From NCBI GenBank assembly GCA_944989445.1, contig CALYLW010000010.1, positions 2,147,234 to 2,211,233 on the forward strand: a DNA stretch of 64,000 nt, written 5' to 3'. Positions 1-10,735 of the stretch are shown one piece after another. The stretch is from Ampullaceana balthica (taxonomy: Eukaryota; Mollusca; Gastropoda; Lymnaeidae). The position numbers and the translations under genes are program-made. Each line of letters opens with the position of its first letter. The stretch's first letter is position 1. A model generated the notes under the pieces. That model saw only the letters and a program-made list of their open reading frames with translations. It was not told where the DNA came from and made no database searches.

Positions 1-463
1 TCTTTTTGTCAGTAGAAAAGTTCAAAATATCCAAGTAAATCGACAATGAAACAAGATAGGATTGATTCCTTATCTCTGCTGATGATTGAGGCAGACTTGT
101 TACGCAAAATTAACTTTTGATGATGTACTAAAAAACTTCGTCAGATGTAAATATAAAAAAGAACTTTAAAATATAAATCTCATCTATCTCATCTACTTTC
201 TCATCATTTAAAATAGTGACATTATTTGTGTCTATTATTATTACATAATTAATTAACTATTAATTTTAATAAAGAAATGCCTTAGTATAGGTTTTATACG
301 AGTGATAGTAGTACAAACATATTCCCGGGGCAGAAGTGGGCTTTGTGCCTAGGGCACCAAAATGGCTTAATCCGGCTTTGGGAGCCATACATATATATAT
401 ATATGTATATATGTACATTACAATTAATTATTAACAAATGTAATATGCATCTTTTGATTTTAG
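1..463. other. AT-rich stretch, no gene seen
   Basis: No coding or repeat structure is recognised apart from a short AT microsatellite near 389-415. The last bases (polypyrimidine-like, ending in TAG at 461-463) could be the splice acceptor of the candidate exon that follows. Confidence 0.4.
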
Positions 464-550
464 ATCTCGTTTAAGATGAGCAATCCGAAAGTGTTGATAC
501 AAAATGTCAATGGGCTTAATGTTATGGTTACAAATGTCATTGAACGTCAG
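464..550 (+). CDS. Candidate first coding exon, gene unidentified
   Basis: A short stretch bounded by splice-like signals: a T-rich tract ending TTTTAG before 464, and CAG followed by GTAATA after 550. An ATG at 476 opens exactly 25 codons to the donor, beginning MSNPKVLIQNVNG. The open reading, the acceptor and the donor agree with a small exon carrying 5' UTR plus the start codon, with the intron in phase 0. The peptide is not recognised and no downstream exon was found, so this rests on signals only. It could be chance in AT-rich DNA. Confidence 0.3.
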
Positions 551-1396
551 GTAATAGTTATATATTAATGTGTTATAAAGTTATATTAATTCACATGCAT
601 TTTAGATGTACACTTTTTCCTTCTTTCAGTTAGAGAATATTTGTATACTTCTTTTGTAGGGGTGAAATTTTCTAGAGCTCAATTGGGAATTTTTATCAGG
701 TTCGTACTTATCCTACACATTTCTGTTCTTAGAGCATTTTATAACTATAACAATTAAAAGCTTTTAAGCGCAACTTTATGTCGTCAATTTTTGTAACCAG
801 TTAAACGCATGTTCGGTATCAATTTAAATTTAGTTTACTGCTAATAATTAATATGTTTTGTAAAATGACGTGCACGGTAATTTATTTATTTCAAGTTAAA
901 GAATTTAATAATTTTTAAACATCAACAAGTGGCTTGAGTCATTGTGTACACATGAAAATAACAACGAGGTTATAACATACAGAAAACACAAAACAGAATC
1001 ACTATATTGAGAATGTTAATGTCAGGAAATGATTTTTTACTTCCTTTCTTATGTAGACCAAACATTTATTCCTTTACACATTATTATTTTTATTTTTTAG
1101 TCATGGTATTTCACAGAAAATTTTGTATTTGTTTTGGGATATAAAAAGCAAATTTTAAATCTTTATTTTTATTTTTATATTTACCTAGCTCGTATTTCTG
1201 TTAATTATTTTATCTATCTTTCTTCTTTTCGTTGCTGTGTTTTTTTTTATCATTACTATTTTACCATGATTTGGTATGTACAGGGGGTCCTCGAGTTATG
1301 ACATTGATCCGTACTTAAGAAACGTGGTAATCCAAATTGAGCAAAATGTGGGTGAGACTGCAATCGGGCTTATAGAATAGTAGATGAATAACATGT
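551..1396. other. AT-rich, no gene; lone pogo-like end at 1,281
   Basis: Low-complexity AT-rich DNA. At about 1,281 there is a stretch starting CAGGGGGTCCTCGAGTTATG, which resembles the terminal repeat of pogo/Tigger-type DNA transposons. No matching inverted end was found nearby, so it is probably a truncated copy. Confidence 0.35.
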
Positions 1397-3108
1397 AAAA
1401 AAAGTGGGTTAAAATCGATCAAAAGTTTTGGCGACAAGGTCGTTCGGTCGGCCGCAGACACCATGAGTTAATATAAAGGATTTAAAAAACGTAAAAAACC
1501 AAATTTTTGACTATAAATCCTTTATGTACGAGACGTAACTAAAATAATGTTCATTATAATACGCAGCGCAAGACCATCCAACAATACAAAATTGTAGTTT
1601 TGTCGTAAAACATGTTTAATATAATGCGCACCGATCAGGAATATGTTTATAAAAAGTGTTGTCAGTAAAATACGCACCTTATTGTGCGACAGAAAGGTCG
1701 TTCAATATAATACGCAACGCGACACTCTATCTCAAAAAATAACATGATACATAGAGAAAAAAAGAGATAAATAAAATAATCTAAAAATCATAATTTAATT
1801 ACAGTACATGCGATCGATCTGAAATTTTGATACAAAAGTTTTTATCATTGCCACCAAACTGACTGCTAAATTTGAGCTCGCTAACTTACGAGGAAGTGGG
1901 TTAAAATCGATCCAAAATTTTGGCGACAAGCAATCAAGGGTGCACGCAAGCAGACACCACGAGTTAATATAAAGGATTTATTTTAAAAAACGTAAAAAAA
2001 CCACGTTTTTGACTATAAATCCTTTATGTATGAGATGTAACTAAAAGCATGTTCATTATAATACGCAGCGCAAGACCATCCAACAATACCAAAATTGTAG
2101 TTTGTGTCGTAAAACATGTTTAATATAATGCGCACCGATCAGGAATATGTTTATAAAAAATGTTGCCAGTAAAATACGCACCTTATTGTGCGACAGAAAG
2201 GTCTCCAATATAATACGCACCGCGACACTCTATCTAAAAAAAAACGTAATACATAAAAAAAAAGAGATAAATAAAATAATCTATAAAAATCAATAATTTA
2301 ATTACGGTACATGCGATCGATCTGAAATTTTGATACATAGTTTTTATCATCGCACAAAACTGCCTGCTAAATTTCAGCTCGCTAGCTTACGAGCAAGTGG
2401 GTTAAAAATCGATCCAAAGTTTTGGCGACAAGAAATCAAGCAAGCAATCAAGCAACCAGACACCACGAGTTAATATAAAGGATTTAATTAAAAACCGTAA
2501 AAAAACCGTAAAAAACCACGTGTTTGACTATAAATCCTTTATGTACGAGACGTAACTAAAAGAATGTTCATTATAATACGCAGCGCAAGACCATCCAACA
2601 ATACAAAATTGTAGTTTGTGTCGTAAAACATGTTTAATATAATGCGCACCGATCAGGAATATGTTTATAAAAAGTGTTGTCAATAAAATACGCACCTTAT
2701 TGCGCGACAGAAAGGTTGTTCAATATAATACGCACCGCGACGCTCTATCTCAAAAAATAGCATGATACATAGGAATACATAAAATAATCTAAAAAATCAA
2801 TAATTTAATTACGGTACATGCGATCGATCTGAAATTTTGATACATTGTTTTTATCATCGGTACGAAACTGCCTGCACAATTTCAGCTCGCCAGCTTACGA
2901 GGAAGTGGGTTAAAAATCGATCAAAAGTTTTGCGACAAGCAATCAAGCAATCAAGGGTGCAGACACCACCATATAAATGATTTAATTAAAAAAAAACGTA
3001 TAAAACCAAGTTTTTGACTATAAATCCTTTATGTACGAGACGTAACTAAAAGAATGTTCATTATAATAAGCAGCGCAAGACCATCCAACAATACAAAATT
3101 GTAGTTGT
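1397..3108 (+). repeat. Tandem array of ~500-bp repeat, family A (about 3.4 units)
   Basis: Units recur with the block GTGGGTTAAAA starting at 1,404, 1,896, 2,397 and 2,905, giving periods of 492, 501 and 508 bp. Each unit begins with TAAATCCTTTATGT and ends with ATATAAAGGATTTA, so it has short terminal inverted repeats. Units are joined by a linker of about 40 bp rich in AAAACGTAAAAAACC. Inside are strings of 'TATAATACGCA' motifs and a conserved block containing GATCGATCTGAAATTT and TTAATTACGGTACATG. The same family lies at 13,553 (minus), 22,955 and 63,585. No protein is encoded. The terminal repeats look like a MITE, but the head-to-tail arrangement is that of a satellite. Confidence 0.9.
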
Positions 3109-3381
3109 ACTTTATAATTTTGTAACTTATTTGTACTTCTGAATTTGTTAGACAAAACGTCTTTCTGTGATTAGTCTTTTAATATAGTTATAATTTATTG
3201 TTTCGATCAGACAATGAGTTTATATATCTTGTATTTTATGTAAAAGCTTTATCGCAGTGCTATTCTATACCAATTATCACTTTTGTGAGGGAACATATTA
3301 GCGTTCATCTTTATATTCTAAAGCAACATTTCTTTCAAACTATTTCAAATTGTTTGTTTTGTATTTTTAATGAATACTTAA

Positions 3382-5237
3382 TCTATACTAATCAAATGCA
3401 AAGCCCTGACTGACTCATTCATCACTAATTCTCCAACTTCCCGTGTAGGTAGAAGCATGAAACTTGGGAAGTTGTTGAGTAGCCTCTCGCGACGAAAATT
3501 GGAGTAAAAGAATTTTAAAATTAACACTCATGGGGCCAGGGGCCCAAAAACGTTTTTTTTTCCTTATATGGCCTTTATAAAATTTGAATATCACTAATTC
3601 TCCTATTTCCGGAGTAGGCAGAAGCATGAAACTTTGGGGAAGTTATTGAGTACAATCATGGAATGGCAACGGGAGAAAAATATTTAAATTTTAACTTCCT
3701 AGGGGCCGGGGCCCCAAATGAAGTTTTTTCCTAATATGAGCTATATAAAAATTAAAAATCACTAATTCTCCTATTTCCCGAGTAGGCAGACGCATGAAAC
3801 TTTGGGAAGTTGTTGAGTACACTTCCGCGATGGTAACAGGCGAAAAAATATTCAAATTTTTACTTACTGTGGCCCAGGGGCTACATGTAGTTTTTTTTCC
3901 CTTTAATTAGCTATATAAAAACTGAAAATCACTAATTCTCCTATTTCGTGTGTAGGAAGAAGCATGAAACTTTGAGTAGTTGTTAAGTAACATTCTGCGA
4001 TTGTAACAGGTTAAAAAATTATATAAATTATCAATTATTTGGGTCCGGGGGCCCAAATGTATTTTTTTCTTATATAAAAAACTGACTCATCACTAATTCT
4101 CGAATTTTTCGTGTTTGTAGCAGCATAAAACTTTGGAGAGTTGTTAAGTACACTTCCGCAATGGTAACAGGCGAGAAAGAATTTTTAAATTCACACTCAT
4201 GGGGGCGGGGGCCCAGAAACGTTTTTTTCCCTTATATGGGCATTATAAAATTTAAAAATCCCTTCTTCTCAGATTTCCCGAGAAGGTAGAAGCATGAAAC
4301 TTTGGGTAGTTGGATAACATTTCGCGATGGTAACAGGAGAAACAAGTATATAAATTATCACATACTGGGGGCCGGGGGCCCACATGTAGCTATTTACTTA
4401 TATGAGCAATATAAAAACTGAAAATCACTAATTCTCCTATTTCCCGTGTAGGTGGAGGCATGAAACTTTGGGCAGTTGTTAAGTAACATTCCGCGATGGT
4501 AACAGGGAAAGAATTATATAAATTATCACTTACTGGGGACCGGGGGCCCAAATTTAGATTTTTTCTAATATTAAAAACTAACTCAACACTAATTCTCCAA
4601 CTTCCCGTGAAGGTAGAAGCTAACACTTGCTTAGTACACTCTTATGACGATAATTGGCGAAAAAGAATTACAATTTTTTCACTCATGGGTGGCCGGGGCC
4701 CCAAAATTGTTTTTTTCCGTATATGGGCTATATAAAACTGAATGAACACTAATTCCTCATCTTCCAGTGTAGTTAGAAGCATGAAACTTTGGAAAGTTGT
4801 TGAGTACCCTCCCGCGATTGTAACAATCAAAACAAATATAAAATTATTATTTACTATGGGGCCGGGGGCCCCAATGTAGTTTATATCTTTTTGAGTTATA
4901 TAAAACAGACTCATCATTAAATATCTAACTTCCCGTGTAGGTAGGAGCATGAAACTTTGTGAAGTTGTTAAGTAACCTCCCGCAATGGTAGCAGATGAAA
5001 AATAAATTAAATTATCAGCTCGATAGGATCACGGGAAGTGTGTCTTTTTTTACTTTTCGTTTTTGTTTTTCTGCGGGACTACGACAGACAGACAGACAAG
5101 ACGGTGAAGTTAATATATGTATTATATCCATTATGATCCAGATTGAAATCAATTGGTGTTTTGAATTTGTGTTACGCGGGTTCTCAACGCTTACTTAAAT
5201 CCTAAATTTCCGCATCGAAACGCGGGATTTTTGCTAG
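3382..5237 (+). mobile_element. Non-autonomous Helitron containing ~165-bp tandem repeats
   Basis: The left end is A|TCTATACTAAT, the usual Helitron 5' start. The right end is a short GC-rich hairpin (TTCCGC ... GCGGGA) followed by TTTTTGCTAG|T at 5,234-5,238, the classical Helitron 3' terminus inserted between A and T. No Rep/helicase is encoded, so mobility must come from another copy. Most of the interior is a ten-unit tandem array. This architecture matches the HINE or 'pearl' elements known from bivalves, which also carry core repeats of about 160 bp. A second copy of its 3' end lies at 12,158. The element ends 273 bp upstream of the TLR copy 1 start codon. Confidence 0.75.
3415..5000 (+). 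repeat. Ten tandem units of ~165 bp inside the Helitron
   Basis: Units start with CACTAATTCTCC or a close variant at about 3,423, 3,592, 3,760, 3,930, 4,091, 4,260, 4,426, 4,587, 4,747 and 4,914, with spacings of 160-170 bp. Each contains a GTAGGTAGAAGCATGAAACTT block, a GATGGTAACAGG block and a GC palindrome of the form GGGGCCGGGGGCCC, then a T tract. Small open frames on either strand are by-products of the repeat and do not look coding. Confidence 0.92.
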
Positions 5238-5242
5238 TTCTC

Positions 5243-5250
5243 TATAAATA
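5243..5250 (+). promoter_or_regulatory. TATA-like box upstream of TLR copy 1
   Basis: TATAAATA lies 6 bp after the Helitron 3' terminus and 261 bp before the TLR ATG. In AT-rich DNA this may be chance. If used, the Helitron would form the immediate upstream promoter boundary. Confidence 0.2.
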
Positions 5251-5307
5251 GTCACTAACATTATCTTATATCAAATCTTGATGTAGGCTATAGAACCACC
5301 AATTAAG

Positions 5308-5310
<3 letters not shown>

Positions 5311-5345
<35 letters not shown>

Positions 5346-5356
5346 TACACACACAC
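5311..5356 (+). repeat. (AC)n microsatellite
   Basis: About 16 uninterrupted AC dinucleotides followed by AAAT and another short AC run, in the presumed 5' region of TLR copy 1. Confidence 0.95.
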
Positions 5357-5510
5357 GCTCATTCAATTCTTTTATAGCACTCACAATACAAATATCTAAA
5401 CATCATGTAAAATTTATCTCAAAACACAGTTATAAATGCGATTCAAAGAAAAATCAGAGCTATATAATGACAATTCTTCTTCTTCTTCTGTGAAGGCAAA
5501 CTTTTGAAGA

Positions 5511-6971
5511 ATGTCTTCAGTAACAAACTTGTTGAGAACCACTGCATTGCTGTCTATTGTGACAACAGTTATCAGTGTTACATCATGGGACACTGTACCA
5601 AAGTCCAACAAGTCTTCTACATTAATCAAAAGACTAACGCAGCAAGGAAACGGAGTTGTGGAGGGAAACTATTACAACAATCCAAGAAGAGTCTTTAACA
5701 GCAACATAAAAATCCAAACAAACTTTGCAGATGACAAGATAACACAGACGATGCTGGATAATAATGACAAGCAATATCATGACTTTTTAAATCCTAATTT
5801 TCATCCACAGAATACCTTAAAATGCCCGCCATGTGTTTGTAAGAATATCAGCTCAGATTCAGTGTCAGTATTTTGTAAACTTTGCTTAATCACAAGCATC
5901 CCTCAAAGTTGGCCCGTTGAAATACTTGAAATAATCATTGAAGATTGTGGAAGGCTTGAAGTGTTAGATTTAAGTACTCTATTGGTGTACACTTCTCTGA
6001 CACGTGTTAAGATCAAGACGCACAGCCTGGTCAAGGTTTTTAGCAGAAGTTGCTTAAATGTTTCCTCTACCATGATTGATTTAAATCTTCAAGGTAATTC
6101 GATATCAATAGTTGAAGAAAATATTTTTCTTGTTTTCCCCAATTTGCTTAATTTATCTCTCATTAATAACAAAATTGTGAATGTAACTAGAGAGATGTTT
6201 AATGGACTCCGTAGGTTACGTTACTTGTCAGTTGCATATAATTATATCAACTTCATTGCCAACGACACCTTTGATGACATGGGTAACCTGGTCACTCTTG
6301 ACATCAGTTATAATGACATAATGTATACAGGTCATGAACTGCTGCTAGTTCGTATTTTTACTCCTTTGAAGAATCTGGAACAAGTGTACATACATGAAAT
6401 GTGCAGGCGTTATAAATACCAGTGCGGATCATACCCCAATAAAGCTCTCCAGGTTCTAACAAATCTGAAACTTCTCAGCATTGATGGAGCATACAGACGT
6501 GGCCTTGGACCAGAAGTTAAAAATCACAAACACTTGAGACATTTGATAATACATTATCCAAAACCATATAACTTTACTGATGAATCATATTTTGATAACG
6601 TCCCTTTTATAACGACATTAGAGATTTTATTTATTGAAACACATATATCTCCAAAATCGTTTGCAAAGCTAAAAAACTTGGTTAATTTAACAAATTCAGC
6701 ATTAAAAGCAGACAACTTATGTAAGGTTTTCAGTTTCATAAAATATTTGCTGAAATCTCCTTTAAAATATTTAACGTTTAAAGAAATCAATTACCCTGAT
6801 ACTGGTTGTAAGGAACTAAATGCAAAACAGGCAGTTCACCTCAAATCATTAAAGTTAATTGAACTTGACCTGTCCGGCAACTACCTTGTGTACCTGAGTC
6901 CAGATTTCATAGCCATGTTACCACAAACATTAAAGAAGATTGATTTAAGTAGAAACGGGTTTATCTTATAG
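5511..6971 (+). CDS. Toll-like receptor copy 1, N-terminal part (ectodomain)
   Basis: This 486-codon frame is the first half of a TLR, a membrane receptor that senses ligands through leucine-rich repeats. It starts at an ATG followed by a hydrophobic signal peptide (about residues 1-25). A cysteine cluster CPPCVC near residue 105 fits an N-terminal LRR cap. Typical leucine-rich repeats follow from about residue 185, for example LNLQGNSIS and LSLINNKIVNVTREMF, with many N-glycosylation sequons. The frame stops at TAG 6,969-6,971 inside an LRR, because one extra T in the TT at 6,966-6,967 shifts the frame. The coding sequence resumes without loss in the next frame (7,006-8,547). Copy 2 lacks this extra base at the aligned position. 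Together the two parts give about 1,010 residues, a normal TLR length. No introns are evident. Confidence 0.85.
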   Translation: MSSVTNLLRTTALLSIVTTVISVTSWDTVPKSNKSSTLIKRLTQQGNGVVEGNYYNNPRRVFNSNIKIQTNFADDKITQTMLDNNDKQYHDFLNPNFHPQNTLKCPPCVCKNISSDSVSVFCKLCLITSIPQSWPVEILEIIIEDCGRLEVLDLSTLLVYTSLTRVKIKTHSLVKVFSRSCLNVSSTMIDLNLQGNSISIVEENIFLVFPNLLNLSLINNKIVNVTREMFNGLRRLRYLSVAYNYINFIANDTFDDMGNLVTLDISYNDIMYTGHELLLVRIFTPLKNLEQVYIHEMCRRYKYQCGSYPNKALQVLTNLKLLSIDGAYRRGLGPEVKNHKHLRHLIIHYPKPYNFTDESYFDNVPFITTLEILFIETHISPKSFAKLKNLVNLTNSALKADNLCKVFSFIKYLLKSPLKYLTFKEINYPDTGCKELNAKQAVHLKSLKLIELDLSGNYLVYLSPDFIAMLPQTLKKIDLSRNGFIL

Positions 6972-7005
6972 AATATTCTACAGTTTCGATATTTTCCCCA
7001 AAGAA

Positions 7006-8547
7006 ATGTTAGAAATAAACCTCAATGATCAAATCATTTTAGGTCATGATAATAAAGACATTAATAAACAACTGATATCTAAAACTAAGTTCAAATCCAT
7101 AAAGCCTGAAAGTTCGCCATTACACGCGTCGGCATATTCTTTCGAGGATCACACTGTGGAAACGAGAGAAGTTTTAAAATATTCTCTCCCACCAAAATTA
7201 CAAGTTTTAAGGGGAGACAATGTAATTAACCTTGGCAAAACCATTGGGGATAATTTGAATCCTAAGTCTAATTATTCATTAACAATTGTAACGCTGGCTG
7301 GAAATGTATTTTATGAATGGGCTATCGGGGCCTGTACACCTTCCATTGAAATAGCTGATTTTAGCAAAAACTACGCTGAGTATTTTAACTACAATTTCTT
7401 CTTAAATAGCAATTCATTGAAATATCTCTTCATGTCCAACAATTTTTTCGGGCCTGAATTTGAAGAAGATAAGGGAAATTTATTTTTTGCAAACATGGAG
7501 CAACTCATTGCGCTGGACGTGTCAAGAAATTATATTTCAGTAATTGCCCCTGATTATTTTAAAGACCTTGCCAAAATTCAAATGCTGGACATTTCCAAAA
7601 ACAATCTCAATATGATAAACATCAGCTTTACACACATGAATAGGCTAAAATTTTTAGACTTTAGTAGTAATTCAATAACATTAATGAGTAGACAGTCCCG
7701 AGACGGCCTTGACATTATTGCAACTGACCATCAGGTTTACCTTGATTTGACCTTTAACCCTTTACCTTGCACGTGCGAGGGACTAGAGCTGATGAAATGG
7801 ATGGCTTTTACCAATGTTTATCTTTTGAACAAAGATTTTCTCGTATGTAGGAATGAGTTCAACAAAGTACTTGAAATAGGAAATATCGTCCAACGCGTGG
7901 AAACACTACAACGTCATTGTGCTTCAAAAACTGTCATAATTCTTACATGCGTCTTTTCTATTATTGTATTCGGTATTTTGTTGCTAACATCATTGATGTA
8001 TCGATACCGATGGAAGTTGAGATATTTACGTAGCATAGCGTTAGTCAAGCTGCTTGGCTCTAAACCCGGTGCTAATAACATGATCGAGTATCGATTCGAT
8101 GCTTACATCATATACACAGACGATACCCGGAGATTTGTGGTGCGTGACTGTGTTCGTGAGCTGGAAGAGAAAAGAGGTCACCGACTGTGTATCGAGGAGA
8201 GAGATTTTCTACCGGGTACCAACAACGTGTCCAATATCGTCAGTGGCGTGCAGAACAGTGCCAAGACGGTTGTCATGGTAACACCAGAGTTTTACCAAGG
8301 TGAATATTCCGAGTATAGCGTCAAGATGGCGCTGATGGAAGAAATCTTTATGCGCCGTTCTGTCCTCTTCCTGTGCGTGTGTGAACCAACCGATGACAAG
8401 GATTTATCACATGACCTACTCACTGCCATGAAACAAAATAACTACATTGAATACCCACCAATAGATGACGGGACTGATGAAATAATTGACGAATTTTGGA
8501 ATCAGTTCTCGCGAGCTATGGGCAGAAATGACCTTGAGGAGATTTGA
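7006..8547 (+). CDS. Toll-like receptor copy 1, C-terminal part (LRR, TM, TIR)
   Basis: This 513-codon frame continues the receptor after the single-base frameshift; 7,006 is just the first ATG, and homology extends upstream to about 6,967. Further LRRs are followed by one C-terminal LRR cap (CTCEGLELMKW from about residue 255, with two later cysteines), a membrane segment at about residues 309-335 (TVIILTCVFSIIVFGILLL) and a cytoplasmic TIR domain (about 363-505). All three TIR signatures are intact: box 1 FDAYIIY, box 2 RDFLPG with the BB-loop proline at residue 403, and box 3 FWNQF near 497-501. By family knowledge the TIR recruits MyD88-type adaptors. The single LRR cap next to the membrane is the single-cysteine-cluster type. 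A possible poly(A) signal AATAAA lies at 8,890. Confidence 0.92.
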   Translation: MLEINLNDQIILGHDNKDINKQLISKTKFKSIKPESSPLHASAYSFEDHTVETREVLKYSLPPKLQVLRGDNVINLGKTIGDNLNPKSNYSLTIVTLAGNVFYEWAIGACTPSIEIADFSKNYAEYFNYNFFLNSNSLKYLFMSNNFFGPEFEEDKGNLFFANMEQLIALDVSRNYISVIAPDYFKDLAKIQMLDISKNNLNMINISFTHMNRLKFLDFSSNSITLMSRQSRDGLDIIATDHQVYLDLTFNPLPCTCEGLELMKWMAFTNVYLLNKDFLVCRNEFNKVLEIGNIVQRVETLQRHCASKTVIILTCVFSIIVFGILLLTSLMYRYRWKLRYLRSIALVKLLGSKPGANNMIEYRFDAYIIYTDDTRRFVVRDCVRELEEKRGHRLCIEERDFLPGTNNVSNIVSGVQNSAKTVVMVTPEFYQGEYSEYSVKMALMEEIFMRRSVLFLCVCEPTDDKDLSHDLLTAMKQNNYIEYPPIDDGTDEIIDEFWNQFSRAMGRNDLEEI

Positions 8548-9469
8548 TTTCGTTACTTTATCGAAAACTAACGTAATTAAAAATGTTCATGCGATAAAGG
8601 TTTGAACACTTTTAAACACAATTTCTTTTAAAACTTAACAATAGGTAAATCAAATTTTACGTCTCATCCTTTCGCTTTCATTTGCCATTGGTTTTGTTAG
8701 ATGAGCTTAAGTTCGTGTGTGGTTTTAAATTTAAAATATGTTTAAGATAATTTAATTATTAGATATTAAAACAATTTTACACATTTATTAAGTGGTTTTT
8801 TTTTAAATTTCAAACATTTAAATCGAGCGCCACAGTCAATGATCAGCAAAATGTTTTTATTTTTTGTTTCATAAGTTTTGTGTTAATGTAATAAATTAAT
8901 GTAAGCATTTCTTATCATGCTAAAGAAAACGTTATTCTCATATTTGTTATAATACAATAAGAGAAACAAAATTGCTTTTGGCAGAATGCATTATTAATTG
9001 GTTATTCGTAGGATGAAAATGTCTTACTTAATTTTTTTTTACCCTCAAGGTATTTTGTTCTTTTTGAATAATATTTTTTTTTGTAATTATTCACAAATTT
9101 AATTATTTATAATAATAATGATAAATAAACATGAGACATTTAATTCATGTAATCAAGTTTAAATTATAACCTTTCACATCTTTTTCACGTTGCTTTCATT
9201 TGACTCCACGTTACATGACTTTAAAATATCTTTTGTTTTCTCCTTTTTATCAGTTCATTTGTTGAGATTCCTAGTTTTCTTTATTTTATTCATTTGTTTA
9301 GGATTTAGAGCCTTTCATGAATAAAATTTTTGTTGAAAATGTCTGAATACTTTCCTTTCAAACACTTTAATCGACGTTAAACAAAACCTACTCTATATCA
9401 AATGTGAACAGCTGACTAAAAAGATAAGAGGCCAGTCAGTTTTAGACGTTCTTAACCATACGTCAAACT
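8548..9469. other. 3' flank of TLR copy 1, AT-rich
   Basis: Contains candidate poly(A) signal AATAAA at 8,890-8,895. Nothing else is recognised. Confidence 0.4.
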
Positions 9470-9652
9470 ATTGGTTGGCTATGACCCCCTTTCCAGTCCA
9501 TGACGGACTATGGGGCAAGTGATGTAGCGTTCACAAGTTTTTAGCCACCACTAACGAGCAGGGGAATGTGTGGCCAGCACAATACCCCAGGGGCCTTGCC
9601 AGTACCTGGGCTCGAACCCGCGACTCGGATCGATAGTCCAGTGCGCTACCAT
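9470..9652 (-). mobile_element. tRNA-headed SINE, minus strand
   Basis: On the minus strand the sequence begins GGTAGCGCACTGGACTATCG (A-box like) and contains GGGTTCGAGCCC (B box of an RNA polymerase III promoter). It is followed by a body with GGCAAGGCCCCTGGGG and GTGAACGCTACATCACTTGC. The same body occurs on the + strand at 48,612, and the GTGAACGCT motif also occurs in the SINE at 12,257. Confidence 0.7.
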
Positions 9653-9770
9653 TTAGATTGGTTTGGGTAATAATTTGAATGATTCGAGAGTATGTCGATC
9701 AAGATATAACACAAACAAAAACGTCAAATTGGTGAAGTTTTCTATCTGATTAAGAGAGAAGCTCATTTAA

Positions 9771-10047
9771 GGGGCCGTCCATAAAGTAAGTCCCGCTCCA
9801 GAGGGGGAGGGGGTGTAAGAAAGTGTGACAGTTTGTGACAGGGTGGAGGGGGTGTCCGGCTATGTGTGATGTCACAGTGTTTTTTTAAATTAAATTTTAA
9901 TTATTTTGTTAATAAAAAAAACAATTTTGTTCGAAACTGTGACGTACTTTAGGGGGGGGGGTCCGAGATTTGTGACAGTTTGTGACAGGGGAGAGGGGGG
10001 AATTAAAAATGGTCCAAAATAGCGTGACGTTCTTTATGGACAGCCCC
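9771..10047. mobile_element. TTAA-type MITE (277 bp)
   Basis: Terminal inverted repeats GGGGCCGTCCATAAAG and CTTTATGGACAGCCCC. The flanks are TTAA on the left and TTAC on the right, consistent with a degenerate TTAA target duplication of piggyBac or Kolobok type. The interior has G-rich GTGACAGTTTGTGACAGGG repeats on both sides of an AT-rich centre. No coding. Confidence 0.75.
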
Positions 10048-10199
10048 TTACCGCTTGTTCAAGACGAATTGAAAGATTTTCACTGAAATCTCCTATTTAA
10101 GGACCCGGTTTCTTCAGTTTACTTTAATTTGAAATATCATTTAAACAAAATTTAAAGTCAATCTTTATTCGTCAGAGAATTTAATAAGCTAGTTCCGCT

Positions 10200-10735
10200 T
10201 TCAATAATAATTTTAAAAAATGAGTAATAATAAGAAATAATACATAATAATAAATACAATAATTAAGAAATAAATAATGAGTAATAAACGAGTAAATAAC
10301 TAATATTACTATGCCTAGCTACTTTATAAAAAATTAGACCTTTATCTTTGTCAGCAATTTTTATTTCAATAATTTCTTAATAATAATTTTAAAAATGAGT
10401 AATAATAAGTAATAATAAATAATAATAATTACAATAATTAATAAATAAATAATGAGTAATAAACGAGTAAATACATAATATTACTATGCCTAGCTACTTT
10501 ATAAAAAATTAGACCTTTATCTTTGTCAGCAATTTTTATTTCAATAATTTCTTAATAATAATTTTAAAAATGAGTAATAATAAGAAATAATACATAATAA
10601 TAAATACAATAATTAATAAATAAATAATGAGTAATAAACGAGTAAATAAATAATATTACTATGCCTAGCTACTCTATAAACATTTGGACCTTTATCTTTG
10701 TCATTAATTTTTGTTTCAATTTTTTCTTAAATTTT
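10200..10735. repeat. AT-rich tandem repeat, three units of ~177 bp
   Basis: The block TTAATAATAATTTTAAAAATGAGT recurs in variant form at about 10,204, 10,381 and 10,556. Each is followed by a stretch with GAGTAATAAACGAGTAAATA, a shared TATTACTATGCCTAGCTAC motif and TTAGACCTTTATCTTTGTC. The third unit is the most diverged at its end. Confidence 0.85.

Noticed and set aside
3415..5000. CRISPR-like array or genes in the 165-bp repeats
   Set aside because: Units are contiguous and similar along their whole length with no unique spacers, the DNA is eukaryotic, and the small open frames are repeat by-products.
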